A stretch of DNA of 64,000 nucleotides from Ustulina deusta (GCA_023159155.1 JAJNNX010000003.1:1302001-1366000), one strand, 5' to 3'. Positions 36,102 to 49,544 are shown, counted from the stretch's first letter. The notes: generated by a model not told the origin, from the letters alone. Numbers and translations are program-made.

Positions 36102-39100
36102 AGTTTCGAAAGAGACGTCAAGACACAGGCTTTGGCTCAAAATGGAAACCAAATAGTAATCGGCACAGCCCTGTCTTTGATAAATAAAGTATAGACTTTA
36201 GAATAGGTTGTGAGAGGGAGTAAGTCGACGGGGGTGTGGATAAAGAAAGGCAACCGAGCTATTCAGCCTTCTCATGAGAGTGCCTGGATAGTAGTTTGCG
36301 AACGTTGGGAGGGCACGTTTCCAGTGTCTCCGTCTGCAATGGGACGGAAATACCAACAGAGAAGTAACGGTAGGCTGCGTGACATTGCTATATTCAGATC
36401 TAGGGCCGATCGAGTGCGGACAACGAGACAGGAAAACTAGCTGACAAGAAGATGAATAAAAAATTAAAATAAAAACAGAACCAAATTCAAGACTACCGCA
36501 CTCGTGTGAGCTTGGGGCAGAGCAGGCTGGGCCGTTGCCTTGCAGGCCTGTACGTGCAGATGGACATGCATGGATGGGCATGAGGCACCCTTGTCAGCTG
36601 GAAGAGATGCCTGCATGGGTTGAGATGAGGTCGCGCGCGCGCCAGACCGAGTGGACAGGCCTTGACAGGCGGAATCTCCTTTACCAACTGTGCGACGACG
36701 ATTGCAGTCGAGGCCACTCACCGTTGCATCTTCCTCTCGACAACCTCAAACAAGTCGCGTGTTACTTGGACGACCAACACACTGCACAGCACATCCGGAA
36801 CCCCGCCAGGAGGGATCTGGTATTGTCGTGCCCGACCGACGCCGCCATCATGGCGGTATTGCAGTGTCCTGCCGTGCAGTGGTACACTACCCAGGGACGG
36901 TGGGGTGAGGAGGAACTCCACAAGCGTTTCCTGGAACAGGTCCCTTGAATGGTGTGAGCGTCACGAATCACGAGCACACACACAAGGCAAGACCCGCATC
37001 CGGGAGACTGGGTCGTGCCAGGACTGCCATAATTAGAAGAGGCGGAACCTCGGTCCCATGCGTTAGTGACCACCTAGGTATAGTGAGTTCTGTGCAGTTC
37101 TGTAGCGGACGTACGCTCCACTCCCTGGTACGGCAGCTGCCCGGCCATGTGGGTGTGGTGTGCAATGTACCCAAGGCAGTGTACCGGGAGTGTAGTGTAG
37201 TGTACCACTGTAGGCAGTGTGGGTGGAAGGGACTCGATTGACGAGGGGCATGCCTACAGGATGGCTGAGACAAATCTTGGTGTGTTTCACCATCAGGGGT
37301 CAGCATCACAGCGAAGAATGGCTGGACATGGCCCGTACGCCTCGGTCCCAGGTGTCGACGACGGGAGAATTTCCCCATAGTATATCGATCAACCAAGTTA
37401 CAAGACGTTGGCGAGAAAGCCCCCATCTCGGCAGACCTTTCGGCGCTCGACCGGAGGCAACGCTATCCTGTCGCCGTCAAGAACGAGTCTAGCTGCGTGC
37501 CATTGAGGGGATAGTGTAGTCTCAGAGTTGGCCCACGCATCCCATCTCTCGAGTGCTGTCGAGTTGGTACACGAGTACCTCGCCATCGTCCAGCTCTGCC
37601 AGGGTCTAATTCTGATCGCCAGCAAGCAAGGCGCAGCTTGTGGTTGCATACAGGCAACCCAGAGGAGTGCCTCTTTTTTGCCGGGCAACCTGCTATTGGT
37701 AACTCTTCTTTACAGCACAGCTGGCTTGCAGTCGTATCATGGCATGCGAAAAGGGTTATGCAAGTGTGCAATTATGTCTTGCACTGCCAGCTGATCAATG
37801 AGCTTCATGGATGACTCCGAATAGACTACCGGCACCTCGGGCGAGAGCTGCGCAGAACGGTACACTGCTGTACTTGCACGCTACAGGCCGAACAATGGTA
37901 GACAGGTACCTGTAAGGCGCCTGTAAGTGCCGAATCCGGAAACCCATCCGTGGCGTCGTGCAAGCTTGGCTTCTGGTCTACACGTACTTGGTATACCCAC
38001 GCTAGTGTGCACGATGTAGTGTAGGTAGGGACTTTATCAGCTCCAAACCACCCGTTCCTAGTAACGCGAGGCGCCAGGCGCGGGGTCGGGGGTGTGCATG
38101 TGCCGCCGTTGACGAAATATAATGTAGAAGATCCCTAATCGATCCAGCCGGTCCAGGAGAGAGCCCGACTGGGTGCGAGCAGAGGATCCCCCAATGCTGG
38201 GGTTTTGGGGTCTATCTACATCAGCTAGCACACGAAAAAGACAACACATAGCAGAAGCAGTCGAAGCTTAATCTTCATGATACAATCGAGCAGCACCGGC
38301 AGTGAGTGACATGATCAGCAACGCACAACACGGCGTGATTCTGGAGACTTCCTGGTGTTGCTTCCCCCCAAGGCAGACCCCTTGGCCTATCCTGTGGCCA
38401 ACGTGTCCATATTCTATTATTTCCCTCTTACGATGATCTTGTCAAGCCAGCGCCATAAGGCTTTCTCTCTCGGGGCACTCACTCCGTGTTTCAGACCAGA
38501 AAACCGATGGCATGGAGCGAGAGCACCTTGCAGTGCAGTGTAGCCTGGCCGTTAGGTTTTGAGAGGTCAACATCTTTTCTCGGCTTCCACACCCGTTTGG
38601 AGACAGGGACCATCCGTATGTTGGTCGAATCCTCCTGGCTGATAGTCATCTTACCTGCAGGACACTTGGCGAACAATCGGCTGCAGTCCCAGGGTTCTGC
38701 CCACTTTTACCAGGTGGGGTGTCTAAGAAGCGGACTTGAGAGGCTTAGACAGCATTTTCTCAACACCTATTGGCCTTGCTGCCGAGCGCGGGAACGCCCA
38801 CTTGAGTAATAAGCAGCAAAGTCCTATTTATATACCAGAGATGCAGCAGGGTGCGGCCTGGAAATACCGCTTGTGCTTTGCTAAGAGCTCCTCCAACTAC
38901 CTACACTAGAGAATGTACACGCATGTCGTAGGTGGGTAGGCTGTCATAGGTATCATCTGAGGATTGACCGACTTGTGTCAACTCATCATCGAAGACCGTT
39001 TTCTGTGACATGGAAGGAGGAGTGGTATTGGCATACGGCTGTCTGCAGGGGAAACCACCCGGCCCTAGGTATGTTTCAATCTGTCCGTTCCAACGCCGCG

Positions 39101-42100
39101 TCTATTTAACGTGCACAGGACATCTAGCGCTCGGCAGCGGCCCGAGGGGATGGTGAAGATGGGGGCGGCAATCTAGTGTACATAGTGTGCATGTCTGAGA
39201 TTGGTAGTCTAGTCAAGATAGTGTGCATGCCAGGTAAGGGCCGCTCTGCTGAGAAAAGCAAAAATCAATTTACCTCGATTAATAATAAGCGCGACCTGGC
39301 CGATTAGGCGAGCCGGTGGCAACTCGAGAGACTCAAAAGGGGTTGCTGGTGAGGTCATTGTTGGGGGCTGATGATGAACTCATGCATCTAAGTACTACCC
39401 TACCTATACAGCTCCTGGCTATACTACTGGCTGTCTCCTTTTAGAATCCTTTGTGTAAGCAACATGATCCTTTAAATATAACAAAAAGAAGACTTCACTG
39501 CTATATGCATCCCTACTAATTGTGATATGACAAGACGTTCATAACGCCGAGTTATAGTCGTATGCCACTTTACAATGTACAGCTCCCCCAAGCAGTACTG
39601 TTCCGAGGAAGCGAGTAGAGCATGCTGCCTAGGTACTTAGGTACCTACTTATTCAGATGGCATAACGTATCGTAATGTTCCTCCTCGAGTCATGCAAGAA
39701 TTGGAATTGGCTGACCTGTCTTATCTGCCAAACCCCTTTTAGAGCCCGCCCTACTTTGCCAGATAATAGGTAGTCTACATATGTAGGTACCTTACTTACC
39801 GGTACCAACAAGGTGATGTTACCTGGTGGTATAGTGGGTACTGACATGCCGCTGTCTTGTAAGCCAACCTAAGTTTTTATGGTACCAGTGCCTGACTCGG
39901 TGCCTTACTCCCTAGTAATAGGTAGCATGCGTTTTTTTTTTTGGTGGGGTTTTTTGGTCATTGAGTTCCCTTTTCCCTTCTTCCCTACATGTGACTAGGT
40001 AAGTACTTAACCCATAACACGCTACTGTATACAGTACACTGGGGACACTACTTTAGTCCCCGCAAGATGACTGCAGACCCTGCAATAAGCCAAAACCAAT
40101 AACATCACCATCATCACAGCCTTCGTACTCAGCGCTTAATCTTTAATTATAGTTGACCTAATTGGCGGTCTACCACATCCGCTCTCTTCACCTTCCAGCT
40201 TGTCTCTTATCCTTTCCTACCGAGAGAGAGATGTCGCGCTATCTTCATTGTGTAGGACAATAGCTGTCTTGGAACCCGAATCTGGTTGCGATGATGCCAT
40301 AGCACTCCACGTATGTACGCCAGATACCTGATGTCTGGGAGATCCAGACAGGGCTTCTATGTAGGCCAGTGGCTCGCCTAAGATCGACTGCCCGCTCTTT
40401 AGTGCTCCCACGCCCGTGCGGAGGAATGCCACACGACCGCGTGGCTTGTCTTGAAATGCTTACTGCCACCAGCGTCGCATTGGCGTTGCATGGTGCCGGG
40501 ACTGTATATCATGGTTGGCATGTGCCATCAGCCGGCATCGATGTGTCCTTGGCTCGTCTATCTGGACCAGACAGGACATCCAAACTCATTGCGCCCCTCG
40601 GCCACGCCCCCATCATCATTCGACTGAGCGTTCGAGCTATACTCGCCAACCAGTCCTCAAACTCGATGATATACGCTCCGATCGGCCCGCTGCAGCAAAT
40701 CTATGCTTCCCGCTATGCATGACATTCCAACGTGCTTGGAACTACAGCACGTCGGTTTTGTCCCTTGCATGGAACGTCTCTTGCCCGAACTAAATCAGGC
40801 ACACTCAGCCACTGGCACTCGACTACCAACGTCGTCAATATCCCCTTTCGGTCCGATTGCTTACGCTAGGCCTTCCGGTTGTCTCGTTGTACGTGTCGCG
40901 GCTATGGCCATGTATTGATGCTGTAGATCAAATCGGAGCCAATGTGGCCCAGCCTCACCTTGGTAAAACTCTATACACCTCGTTGCTATTCCTTTTGTTC
41001 GCCTTATCAGTTTGCCGGCCACCGAGGCGAAGCGAGCATTGATCTGCGTTGGTTCAACTCGCTATTTGTGACATTCGTGACGTCGCAGTGGATAAGTAAC
41101 ATCGTCGACGCTTGATACCCAATCCACACCCGGGCCGGGTCGTCTTGGAGGGCATATTGGTTTGAACTGCTGCCGTGAGGCACAGTCCGAGACGACCCCA
41201 ATGGCCAGAATCTAGAATAGGACCGGCGTCGTTTGACTCCACTTAGCCCACCAACGACGTTGATTCCGGATAAGGAAGAGCTATAGGTAGACTGAGAACC
41301 ATTACAGCGAAGGACACTACCCATTATAGCTCGGTACTACGCTCGTATCGGCATGTCATCACTAAATGTAGCCCCCATACGGATACTCCTGACATCCACG
41401 ATTCTATAGATACGTTAACGTGCCTATCCATGCGGTCATCACTGCTGCCATAGAGAGGTGTTAACGGAGTATCGCTCAGTTGGTCGCATGGCACTATCAA
41501 GGACCAAAATATCTGCTGGGCGGCGAACCTCGGAAAGAACAGGAAGCGAGCATACGCGAGATTCGTCCGCTGACGTTGTATAGCATCGTATAGCTCTTTT
41601 CTAAAAAGTGAGCGAACCTCTTGGGGCATATTATGAGATAAGCGGCATCCACCAGCTTGAACCTATATGCAAGGGCCATACCGTGAGGCACGTGTATGAG
41701 AGATCGCGACATTCCCGGCACAGCTGGAAGACATGTGACGCTACACACCCATTGACAGGCATTTCATCCCCCACAATCAAGAAATACCTTGCATTTCTGA
41801 AACAAGCGACGACCTGAGGTGACCTACATTTGTGTCACCTTGGTGGCGGCAGCGGTAAGGTCGGCAAAGGTGAAGCAAGTTAGGCGAATTAGCCTCTGCC
41901 GTCGATCTCGACGCTTGTCTCGTTAGCGAGGATCTCCTCCGCGAAATCAGCCCGTAGGGCTGGGTATGCCTAGGACGTCTGGCAATCAAGCTGAGGAAGT
42001 CGGGCTTGGGCAGTGTAACATATCTTGCCACATCTTCTGTATCCCGAACAAGGAACGCCTCCGGGATCGTCAAGAAATGGCGCTTAGGCGACTCGAGAGT

Positions 42101-43273
42101 TACACGTCACTCGAGTATGCCTTATTCAGCCAGTGATGGCAAGTCTTCACGCACCAAGGCATCCTTTTTCCTTTTCTTTTTTTCTTGTTCTTTTTCTTTT
42201 TTTCTCGTTATTCTTCCTCAAGCTGGAGCAGAGTGGCTTTTGACAGTCCTATTAAGATAAAATTTTCAATTAACACAACCTCAGGAAGAGACACATGCCG
42301 TAATTAGCATCCCTATTACCATGAGCCACAGCAAAGACAGGCCGTGGGTGTTGCTCGGTACTCATGATGGCAACTCCTCTTTCCTATAGACCTGTTCTTC
42401 TGAACTCAACATGTCACAACCCGCTCACTCTCTACCTTTCCTTTTTATAGCTCCTGAAGCTAGGCGTAGACCGAAGCGACTTTCATGTTCCGACTGCTCA
42501 GGAACGATACACATAACCCTGATTCAACCCCAGTTTCACCGTAAGAGTCGGCGGTATCACGCGCTGCGCAGATAAAATTAAGGTCAATGGTAAACAGTTA
42601 AAGCTGACACTCAACTCGTTAGGCATGACCATCTAGATACCACCCAGGGCATTGAGAGAGTCTTGAGAGCAAAGACCACCTCAAAACAGACCATGTATAA
42701 ACCAACCTCCACTATTTTAAGATGAGCCGATTAACCCGCCATCTGCCGAAAAAAAGCGGCTCTGAAAATATTCGCTTTGATGCGTCGTAATGTGCTTCTT
42801 CCTGCCTTATCAAATGGGTCAGATATGGAGGTGGCCTATGTAGTCTCCATTTCGGTGCAGCAAGCCCACTCACAACCGGAGGGCGGTGAAAATTTTTGAG
42901 CAACAAGCATTCCGTGCGATTATTCATTCCCCTTGCCCTGGGCCCTGTAAAAAGGCCTGGGTAATCGTGACAACCAACAGTATTTCACGGGACCAGTGCC
43001 GCGGTCGGCGGATTTTGTGGGTAATGTGTGATCCGGCGTGGAACTTATCGTGATACTAGGGTTGCGAAGACAAATGACCCAGGCATCGTGAGTCCGATAT
43101 GAAATTGTTTGCATTGATAGCAAGAGAGGGGGAGGAGGAAGAAGAAGAGGAGATTGAGGTATGGATGACTATAAAACAGAATCTCTCCCTCTCCATTCTT
43201 CCTAACCTGCTCGGAGTTCAAGCATACGTGCCGTATCGTTGTAGCGTTCAAGGGGTGAAGCCTCCAGTCCACC
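36102..43273. other. 7.2-kb gene-poor region
   Basis: No gene can be supported across 7.2 kb of normal base composition. Open frames reach 152 codons but overlap in several frames and show no domains. GTGTAGTGTAG and TACCTAC words occur near 37190, 38020, 39620 and 39780. Minus-strand stretches at about 42110-41324 read like eroded coding sequence (for example RDTEDVARYVTLPKPDFLSL and RFLFFPRFAAQQIF in different frames) but match no family I know. The pyrimidine-rich tract at 42165-42225 is simple sequence. The right edge holds the sugar-porter promoter. Confidence 0.45.
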
Positions 43274-45407
43274 ATGGTTATCGCCTCAAAATATCAGGTC
43301 CGTGGCGGCCGACTAGTTGCTTTAGTAACGTTGATCGATGGCAGTCAGTATATCAAAACCTACTCAACAGCGTCGAATGACGGATTGCTGATATTAGCTC
43401 CAGTGTCCGCGTGCTGGTTTGGGTATTGCCAGGTTAGTCTAAGACGATAGTGATAAAGTGCTGCAACTCATATGTATTGTCCAAGGGCGTATTTGCGGGT
43501 GTTCTTGTGTCGCCAGACTTTTTGGATCTTTTCCCAGAGATCAACAATGGGAGTATTTCCGGCGCTGTGACAAGTAGTTTCTTCGTAAGTCTTGCATCTC
43601 CCTTGTACCTTTGCCAATATCAACCATCTGAGCGAGCCGACTAACAGTAATTGGTTCATGCCAGCTTGGAGCATTCGTCGGTGCCTTAATTGCCTTCATC
43701 TTAGGCGACAAACTCGGCCGCAAGAAGACCATCATAGCAGGTCATATCTTGAACACGGTAGGCGCCTCACTGCAGGCCTCCGCGTTTAGTCTGCCCCAGC
43801 TCGTCATAGGAAGGACGTTAAACGGCATCGGAATAGGCGTAACTTCGACGATGTCACCGGTTTATCTGGCAGAATGTGTGAAACCTCATCTCCGAGGCCG
43901 TCTGCTCGTCATTGGTGCGTCTTCCAACGTATCGTCCTTCGCGCTGGCGAACTGGATCAACTATGCGCTGTCCTTCCGCAGTGGTTGGCTGCAATGGCGG
44001 CTTCCTTTAGTGATTCAGCTCTTTTTCCCTTTAATCATCTTCCCGCTCGCACCCTTTGTGCCCGAGAGTCCGAGGTGGCTACTACTCGCGGGTCAAGACG
44101 ACGCGGCAAAGCAGGTGCTTTCGAAGCTGACCGGCGAATCGGTCACCAGCGACTTGGTGATAGCCGACTACAACTCTATCAAGGCATCTATCCGCCTCGA
44201 GAGGTCTCATCGGGTGCCTCTGTTGGACGTCCTCCGAAATCGAGACAGGACCCAGAATCTCCGGCGCCTAATCCTATCCTGCGGGACACAATTCATGCAG
44301 CAGTTCACTGGGATTAATAGTCTCGTATATAAGCCTACCCTCACCTAGTTGGCGTATGTCCTACTGCTAACTTCCTGTCCAGGGGTTCTACCTACCAACG
44401 TTACTCCATGAAACCGTCGGGTTCAGCCTACAGACAAGTCAACTGCTTGCTGCAGTGAATGGAACTGTCTATTTCATTGCAGCGTTCCTTAGTCTGGCTG
44501 TCGTCGACCGTCTCGGACGGCGAAAGTAAGTTCTTGTCCCCAGGATTTTCGTATATAACATAATACTAATAATCAAAGGCTTATGTTGTATGGTTCATTG
44601 GGCATGGCGGCCTGCCATCTCATATCGTCCCTAACGTTGAAGGCTAGTCACGAAGACCCTTCTAGAATGAAAATAGTGAGTAGTTGTCAATCCTAGACGG
44701 GAGACTCGGAGTCTAATCGTATCCTAGTTCGGCAACGTGACAGTGGCGTTCTTCGTCATCTACCATGCCGTATTTGCGCCAACCTGGGCAGGCATCCCTT
44801 GGGGTGAGTGGCAGCAACCGCTGTTTTCTTCTCGTTTAGCTCATTATATCCCGCTCTGGGTATTCCCATACCATATAAATTCCACATACGTCTGAGACCT
44901 CTCCAGAACTTCACCTATAAGGACATATTGCTAACGCTTAATTCCAAAGTTTACGCAGCTGAAGTAAACTCGATAGGTTGGCGGACCCGCGGCGCCGGTG
45001 CAGCCACTGCCACGAATTGGGTGACAGGGTTCGCTGTGGTGCAATTCACCAAAGTCGGCATCGACAATCTGCAGTGGGCGTTTTTCTTGAGTGAGTTCTC
45101 CCCTTCACATACACACTCGACTTCATTGTTACAAAATCTGACAGCAGACTATATTCATGTAGTCTTCGCAATCCTTTGTGTGTTTTTCTTCCCCGTGGTG
45201 TATTTCTTTTACCCCGAGACAGCTGGTCGAAAGCTTGAGGACATGGATGAGATGTTCCTTCGCAACCCCTCGTGGTTTGTCTTCGGGAAGAAAGAGATGA
45301 CTCAACCCACGCGGCCTCAGGCCTTTATCGATGCGGAGCTGGCCCGAATCTCGGACAGTGAGGGCACCATTGTCCAGGTGACGCCTGACAAACTCGAGAA
45401 ACAGTAA
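43274..45407 (+). CDS. Sugar porter (MFS hexose/oligosaccharide transporter family)
   Basis: Nine exons (43274-43343, 43398-43432, 43486-43584, 43665-44324, 44383-44525, 44579-44675, 44728-44803, 44950-45090, 45148-45407) give 526 residues with all phases agreeing. Family signatures in order: WFGYCQGVFAGVL in TM1, GDKLGRKK, GRTLNGIGIG and YLAECVKPHLRG, PESPRWLLLAGQ, QQFTGINSLGFYLPTLL rebuilt over intron 4, VDRLGRRK, VYAAEVNSIGWRTRG, and PETAGRKLEDMDEMF at the end of TM12. It imports a sugar by proton symport across the plasma membrane; the substrate is not predictable. The TM1 motif is usually GYDQG; here Asp is replaced by Cys. It is tail-to-tail with a glycoside hydrolase 43 pseudogene, which suggests a former hemicellulose-use pair. 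Upstream small frames on both strands are shadows. Confidence 0.94.
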
Positions 45408-45676
45408 CTGCCTCGGTGAAGCGACTTTCGCGATTTTGGAATATGCAATCTCAACTGACTTGACGTACATTGGCTACGGCTTATAGAGCATCTGATATAG
45501 ATATGGGATTTAGTCTAGACTTCATAGAGGGCAGAATGGCACTAGAGTGATGATACTAAACGGTGTTAACCATAGAAGGAAAGATATGAGGATTTTTTGA
45601 CACACTCTTCTTATTATATGATTCGTGCTCTCGCATCCAACGTCGAATCACTGCTTCTACCCCATCCATAGCAGTC

Positions 45677-47005
45677 CTAAAACTGGATACTCTCCGTGGC
45701 AGATATATACTGCGCCTCACCAGTATATCTATCTCCAGCGGCTGAAATAAGCATTCCCGCCCTCGGGACAAGTAAACCCCGACCCGGCTCCATTGCAAAG
45801 TGGCATAGGCGCCCACGAGACTGCCCACAAAGGAGCCATTTTCCACCACTCACAAGTCCTGCCGAGGCCGTGCCGATAACCAACTTCGCTTTCGGGTTAC
45901 CCGCGGGCATGGCCGCCAGACTATAATGCGTCGAATTCAGAGTCTGGATCAGCAGTCTGATCTTCGCACCGGCCCACGCCGACGGAACGGGCACAATCCT
46001 CGGCGCGGGCGGGGTCCCCGTGACAGGGCCCAGCCGCTCAATGGTGCCCCCTGACGGGCTGCGGCACCGGCCCACTCGCCCGCGTCCCACGTCACGGGGA
46101 ACAGCACGGCCTCGCGGCCCATAGGGTAGATCGCCCAGGCCGGGCCGGAGCGCGTCGTCAGACACATGCCCCACCAGTTCCCCGCGGCGTCCTGGAACAG
46201 GTCGCCGTGGCCGACCGTCTGGAAGTACTCGGCCGTGCCGCGGTTCGTGAGGATCGGGTTGTGCGCGTAGGGCCTCGTACGGGCCCTTCAGGTCCCGCGC
46301 CCGCGCCATCGTGATCGAGTGGTTCGTCTCCGTGCCGCCTTCGGCGATCAGCAGGTAGTAAGTACCCGTCTTTGCGGTACAGGTGCGGGCCCTCGGGCGA
46401 CGCGCCGCCCGTCCCGTTCCAGAGGCGGATGGGCGGCTGGCTGAGGGCGCTCGTGGCGAGGTCGATCTCCTGCAGGACCACGCCCTGCGTCGCCACGTAC
46501 GCCCTGCCGTCGTCGTCCCAGAACAAGTCCGGGTCGATGCGCTCGGCCGGGAACGTCACGGGGTCGGACCAGGTCCGCTCGTCGAACGGGTCCGCCGACG
46601 TGAAGATGACCCCGAGAGAGGGGTAGCCCGCCCCCAGGTATTCGCAGATGACGTGGAACACGCCGTCGCGGTGCCGGATCGTGGCGGCGTACATGCCGGA
46701 CTGCTGCCCGGCCGTGTTCGCGCTGACGCCCGGGAGCTGGCTCTCGCGGCTCCACGCGTGGCTGACCAGTTTCCAGTCAGTTCAGCAGGTCTCGGGAGGC
46801 GTAGACCGGCAGGCCCGGGAACGAGATGAACGTCGACGTCACGCAGTAGAAACGTCCCGTCGACTTGCGTGCAGGACGGATCCGAGTGCCAGCCGGGCAG
46901 CACCGGGTTGTAGTAGGTCGAGTTGCCCGCACTGTCCGGAGCTGACGCTGCGGGCCCGATGGCCGCGAGCAGACTCGCCTTGGAGATTACCTTTGATAAC
47001 CTCAT
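45677..47005 (-). pseudogene. Glycoside hydrolase family 43 glycosidase, multiply frameshifted, with internal deletion
   Basis: Remains of a secreted arabinanase/xylosidase-like enzyme. It starts with a signal peptide (MRLSKVISKASLLAAIGPAA) and the blade-1 motif YYNPVLPGWHSDPSC with the general-base Asp. The pKa-modulating Asp (ERIDPDLFWDDDG) and general acid Glu (SPEGPHLYRKDGY) are also present. The frame is broken at 46850-46852 (extra T), 46774-46781 (ACTG doubled, giving an immediate stop), 46357-46364 (TACT doubled), 46270-46272 (extra C), 45839-45842 (extra A), 45797-45799 (extra T) and 45726-45733 (GATA doubled). Bases are named on the coding strand. Between about 46030 and 46060 the frame jumps from the end of the catalytic propeller (SGWAL) to the C-terminal beta-sandwich (VPSAWAGAKIRL), so roughly 150 residues seem to be deleted. 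No functional enzyme can be made. Neighbouring genes are intact, so this is not general sequence noise. Confidence 0.92.
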
Positions 47006-49544
47006 CGTGGAAAGGAGTGGGAGAGGGCTGGCTCCCTAGCGGGTGCGAGCTCGTGAGAGTAGCGGGCGTCGCGATCCATTTTATAGTTTTTTTCTCTTCT
47101 TTTTTTTCTCCGCGTATTATTACTCTGCATGTTACTGCATATCGCCGTATTCCTTCGTGTATTCCTCCGCGTATTCACGTATTCGCGTATTGTTGCGGCT
47201 TGGTACCGCATTAGAAATTTCTCCGGCCGGGAGAGGTCTATCCAGACGACGCTCGGATCCTCCGTCCAACGCGGCGAGTGTATTTAGCCGGGCAAATCAG
47301 CCTGTCTGTCCGGGTTCTCCGCAGTTGGGATGGGGAGGAGGTGGGGGGTTATTCCCGTGATCCACGATGTCGGCCTGCGTGGTCGGCATACGCGGGATCA
47401 TGTCGGCGAGCAAAGGCCATATGGCATCCAAAGGGGCCATGAATGTCTTGTATCCAAATCATCTGCTGAAAAGGAACCATCCGCCTAAACGGACTACTAG
47501 TGACGGCGACCACGAAATTCTTTCACAGAGAGTCGTTGACGATAGCCAGTCTATCGACTACTGGACGATCGTGCTTATGTTGAAATCCATATTGTCCGGG
47601 TGTACTTGGTAAAGGCTTCATCGTCAATCATCGTGGTCGATTCAATCAGTCGTTGTGCGTTCAGATGTTAGGATAGCTGTGACATAAAAGGACCGGGAGA
47701 CAGTTCTCGAATTCAATGGGTAGATCCTGCAGATATGAAGACCCGTCCGGATTTTCGAGCATAGATTTATCAAAGACGGATTCTAGTTTTATCGCCTTTC
47801 AAGTCCCCCATAGCTAGGAGGAGCGACTTGTGGCGCACGACTATGCGAAGGAGAAAGCACATCTCATTAGCCTACATCGTAAACAACATAGTCAAGTATT
47901 AGGCTAGGTAGATAGAATGCTTAATACTGCTATCCGTGGGGACACTCCATGCGAGATTACTCCTGTCAGTGCGATATCTTAGTATCTTGCGTCCTACAGA
48001 CAATACCACAATACACGGTGCCAGGGACCGAACAACGACGAACGATTTGATCAAGTTTCATGATCCCGCCATACTTTAATGAGCGGCTCAATTGTCTCAC
48101 ACCAAATGCGACGATGTAGCCAGCAATATCGTAGAGAGTGCCGGTATGATTTGGGCCGCAAGCACACAGGTATCTGCGCCGCGGAGAGAATCGTCTCTTC
48201 CTAACGACCCAGAACGGAACTAAATGGTAGAAATTTTATGAACGTGGTATGTGGAATCAAGATGCTGAAAAGCGTAGCGGGTTAAACAAGTGCTCGGGTA
48301 TTGACGATGACGAATATTTAGCGTTTCTTTCACTCGGAACCAAAAGACTAAGAACGTAAACGCCGTATATCGTGAATCAATATCGAACAGCAACCGGAAA
48401 CATCTCAATCTGCTAAAATGAGATAAAGAGATGAGATAAAGAGAAGAAAAGGGAACGAAAAGAATTGGTGAGCTAGAGAGGGCATTAGACCTAAAACGTC
48501 TAGATATTTTGGCGCCACAAGACGGAAAGGCAGAAGAGAATGATATGACTAAAAATATCTAGTGTCGTCTCGAATGCACAGGTAGCGCAATATGCTCAAT
48601 TACGTACTGCAGACATCCGCATGTTAATAAAAACGAAACACGAGCAAGCCTAGCGAATCATCGGTGATGCAAGTTCATACATGGTGTGGCTTTTTGGCAG
48701 CTCCAACAGAAGGACCCCAAGCAATGAAGCAACGTCGTCGTCTGTCCAATTGGACCCCAGTCTATCTAGTCGTAACAGCGTTCACATTTCGATGCGTGCC
48801 GACCTCTTGAATAACTCTCTATCTAACAAGGAGGCCCCCAATTCCGCCTATCTAATATTAATAGAAAAGGAATCGAACAATAAAGTTACATATTTCCATT
48901 GGTCTTAGATAACGCACTCGGCCCCGTCAACCTATAACACGGCGCCGGGCCCGCAAGCTGACCGCATCGACTGCCCAAAGGGAAGAAGCGGAACTCCACG
49001 TCAACCACCGGAGTGGCGCTTGGCATATGCATAGCGTGACTTCGAGATCCAACCGACTCTCTTCTGCTCCTGATTCTAGTGTCAATTATCCCTATTCCCG
49101 GACTATAGTCTTCAGGTTTTGGTTAGTCGATCACTGTCTTACCGTAAAGGCGTGAACTATTCCAGATACGACTGGGGTAATCTAGGGAGACGATAAGTCG
49201 CTATACGGTGGTCAGAGTATCTAGAAATCATGACTGTTTCCGCAATGTAATGAATATCCCTCGATCCGCCCTTATCTCTTCTTTTCATCCCTGCATAGCC
49301 TATGCATCCAGTGTGCTTTCCTTGATCAATCCCTAGTTGTAGGATGTGGAGTTCGATGCTCGAAATATAAAGACAAGGATCTGCAGCTGGTAAAGAACTG
49401 TCGGGTTTTGAAAGGTACGCCACTGCCTCGCTGAGCCGAACTCGATCTATGCCTGGAACCAATCTACCAGCTCTCCAAAGATTGTGTGGAAGGCGTGTAT
49501 CTACCCTGAGAAATTGAACACTTAGGAATAGTACGAGTGGCCCT
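47006..49544. other. Intergenic, no supported gene
   Basis: 2.5 kb, with the former GH43 promoter on the left and the MATE promoter on the right. TATTCG/GTATTC-type repeats occur at 47100-47200. Frames of 60-105 codons carry no motif. A 202-codon minus frame (49765-49157) overlaps the start of the MATE gene and has no recognisable domain; I treat it as a shadow. Confidence 0.5.
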
